From: Nitrospirota bacterium
GTDB lineage: Bacteria > Nitrospirota > Thermodesulfovibrionia > Thermodesulfovibrionales > Magnetobacteriaceae
Assembly (NCBI GenBank): GCA_015233485.1
Contig: JADFXO010000003.1
Coordinates: 1 to 33,024 of the forward strand
Reading direction: 5' to 3'
Length of the DNA stretch: 33,024 nucleotides
In this document: positions 32,829 through 33,024 of the stretch, piece by piece
Numbering within the stretch: the first letter of the stretch is position 1
Layout: every line of letters begins with the position of its first letter
The notes under the pieces: generated by a model
Seen by the model: the letters and a program-made list of their open reading frames with translations, nothing else
Databases searched by the model: none
Told to the model about the DNA's origin: nothing
Program-made: the position numbers and the translations under genes

Positions 32829-32859
32829 TCTGGATTGCTGCTTTCGCAGGAATGACAAA
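32829..32859. repeat. dispersed intergenic repeat resembling the VIPAKAGIQ/CHSCESRNP type
   Basis: TCTGGATTGCTGCTTTCGCA with the following GGAATGACA matches, with a few changes, a short palindromic element found in many bacterial genomes (consensus CTGGATTCCCGCTTTCGCGGGAATGAC, from memory). Translated, it gives CHSCESSNP, a classic spurious peptide. It lies upstream of the sensor kinase operon. Confidence 0.6.
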
Positions 32860-33024
32860 AAAAGAAAAGGACTGCAGGGACATGCGGGTGTAGTGAAATC
32901 ACTACACAAAGTATTGAGTTGATACCCAAAAAAGCCTGTGCCCTTATTTGCCTGTGATATAAATCATCCCCTATCCACATGCCCGTACTGAAGACAAAGC
33001 ATAAGCCCACCCCACACAAAGGAT

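Larger units (their letters stand above)
32718..33024. other. intergenic right end, no convincing gene
   Basis: These 307 bases hold the kinase promoter (32736-32765), the dispersed repeat (32829-32859) and an A-rich stretch (32857-32868). An open frame on the minus strand (32801-33019) has no ribosome site and is largely the translated repeat, so it is not called. No tRNA or terminator was recognised. Confidence 0.7.

Noticed and set aside
32801-33019. Open frame of 72 codons on the minus strand
   Set aside because: It has no ribosome site or codon pattern of a gene, and its end is the translated dispersed repeat (CHSCESSNP).
1-33024. CRISPR arrays, exosortase/PEP-CTERM genes, tRNAs, IS transposases, Wzx flippase
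   Set aside because: They were looked for because of the EPS and Rpn context. No repeat-spacer pattern, exosortase motif, tRNA fold, transposase or flippase-like gene was seen.

Overview
The window is a dense bacterial chromosome segment with short intergenic gaps, many stop/start overlaps (ATGA or GTGA) and a mixed AT/GC codon repertoire. No rRNA, tRNA, phage or IS gene was seen. Several features fit a Gram-negative, probably anaerobic lineage such as Nitrospirota or Desulfobacterota: citramalate synthase, a two-CW domain protein, large PAS/Cache histidine kinases, an Rpn-family nuclease and a Wza/Wzz/BY-kinase export module. My lean towards Nitrospirota is a guess from gene content, not from a marker gene.

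Layout. (1) 1-2249: the 3' end of an Rpn-type nuclease gene, then on the minus strand a receiver/histidine-kinase gene followed by a truncated second receiver that ends in 22-bp tandem repeats. (2) 2417-4831, minus: citramalate synthase (isoleucine precursor) and a small methyltransferase. (3) 5091-16868, plus: a nine-gene extracellular polysaccharide operon behind a very good sigma-54 site. It encodes a BY-kinase, a Wza-like export lipoprotein, a Wzz-like protein with an unusual third membrane segment and SH3 tail, an EptA-like phosphoethanolamine transferase, an initiating phosphoglycosyl transferase with a C-terminal extension, a Wzy/WaaL-like polymerase/ligase, GT2 and GT4 glycosyltransferases, and an unknown exported protein. 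No Wzx flippase is present. (4) 16911-24004, minus: a tightly coupled seven-gene operon encoding a DUF218/YdcF protein, a ketosynthase, a Cys-less ketosynthase homologue, an O-methyltransferase-like protein, a second ketosynthase, a Cys-less half-ketosynthase and a PaaK-like adenylating ligase. (5) 24072-26805, plus: an Old Yellow Enzyme-type flavin reductase and a GT39-type membrane glycosyltransferase. They are divergent from block 4, and the two promoters face each other with palindromic -35 boxes. (6) 26964-27773, plus: a two-CW domain protein. (7) 27763-32717, minus: two large sensor kinases in one operon. (8) The right end: a short dispersed-type repeat and no convincing gene.

How the parts may work together. 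Blocks 3 and 4 converge on a shared terminator. Block 3 is a Wzy-type polysaccharide assembly and export line. Block 4 looks like a small type II polyketide or polyene-like pathway: two catalytic ketosynthases, each followed by (or one gene away from) a catalytically dead relative that could act as its KSbeta/chain-length partner, plus a starter-activating ligase and a methyltransferase. It has no acyl carrier protein, ketoreductase or dehydratase of its own. The divergent, apparently co-controlled flavin reductase is a candidate reductive step. The product is unknown. This block is the best candidate in the window for an undescribed system.
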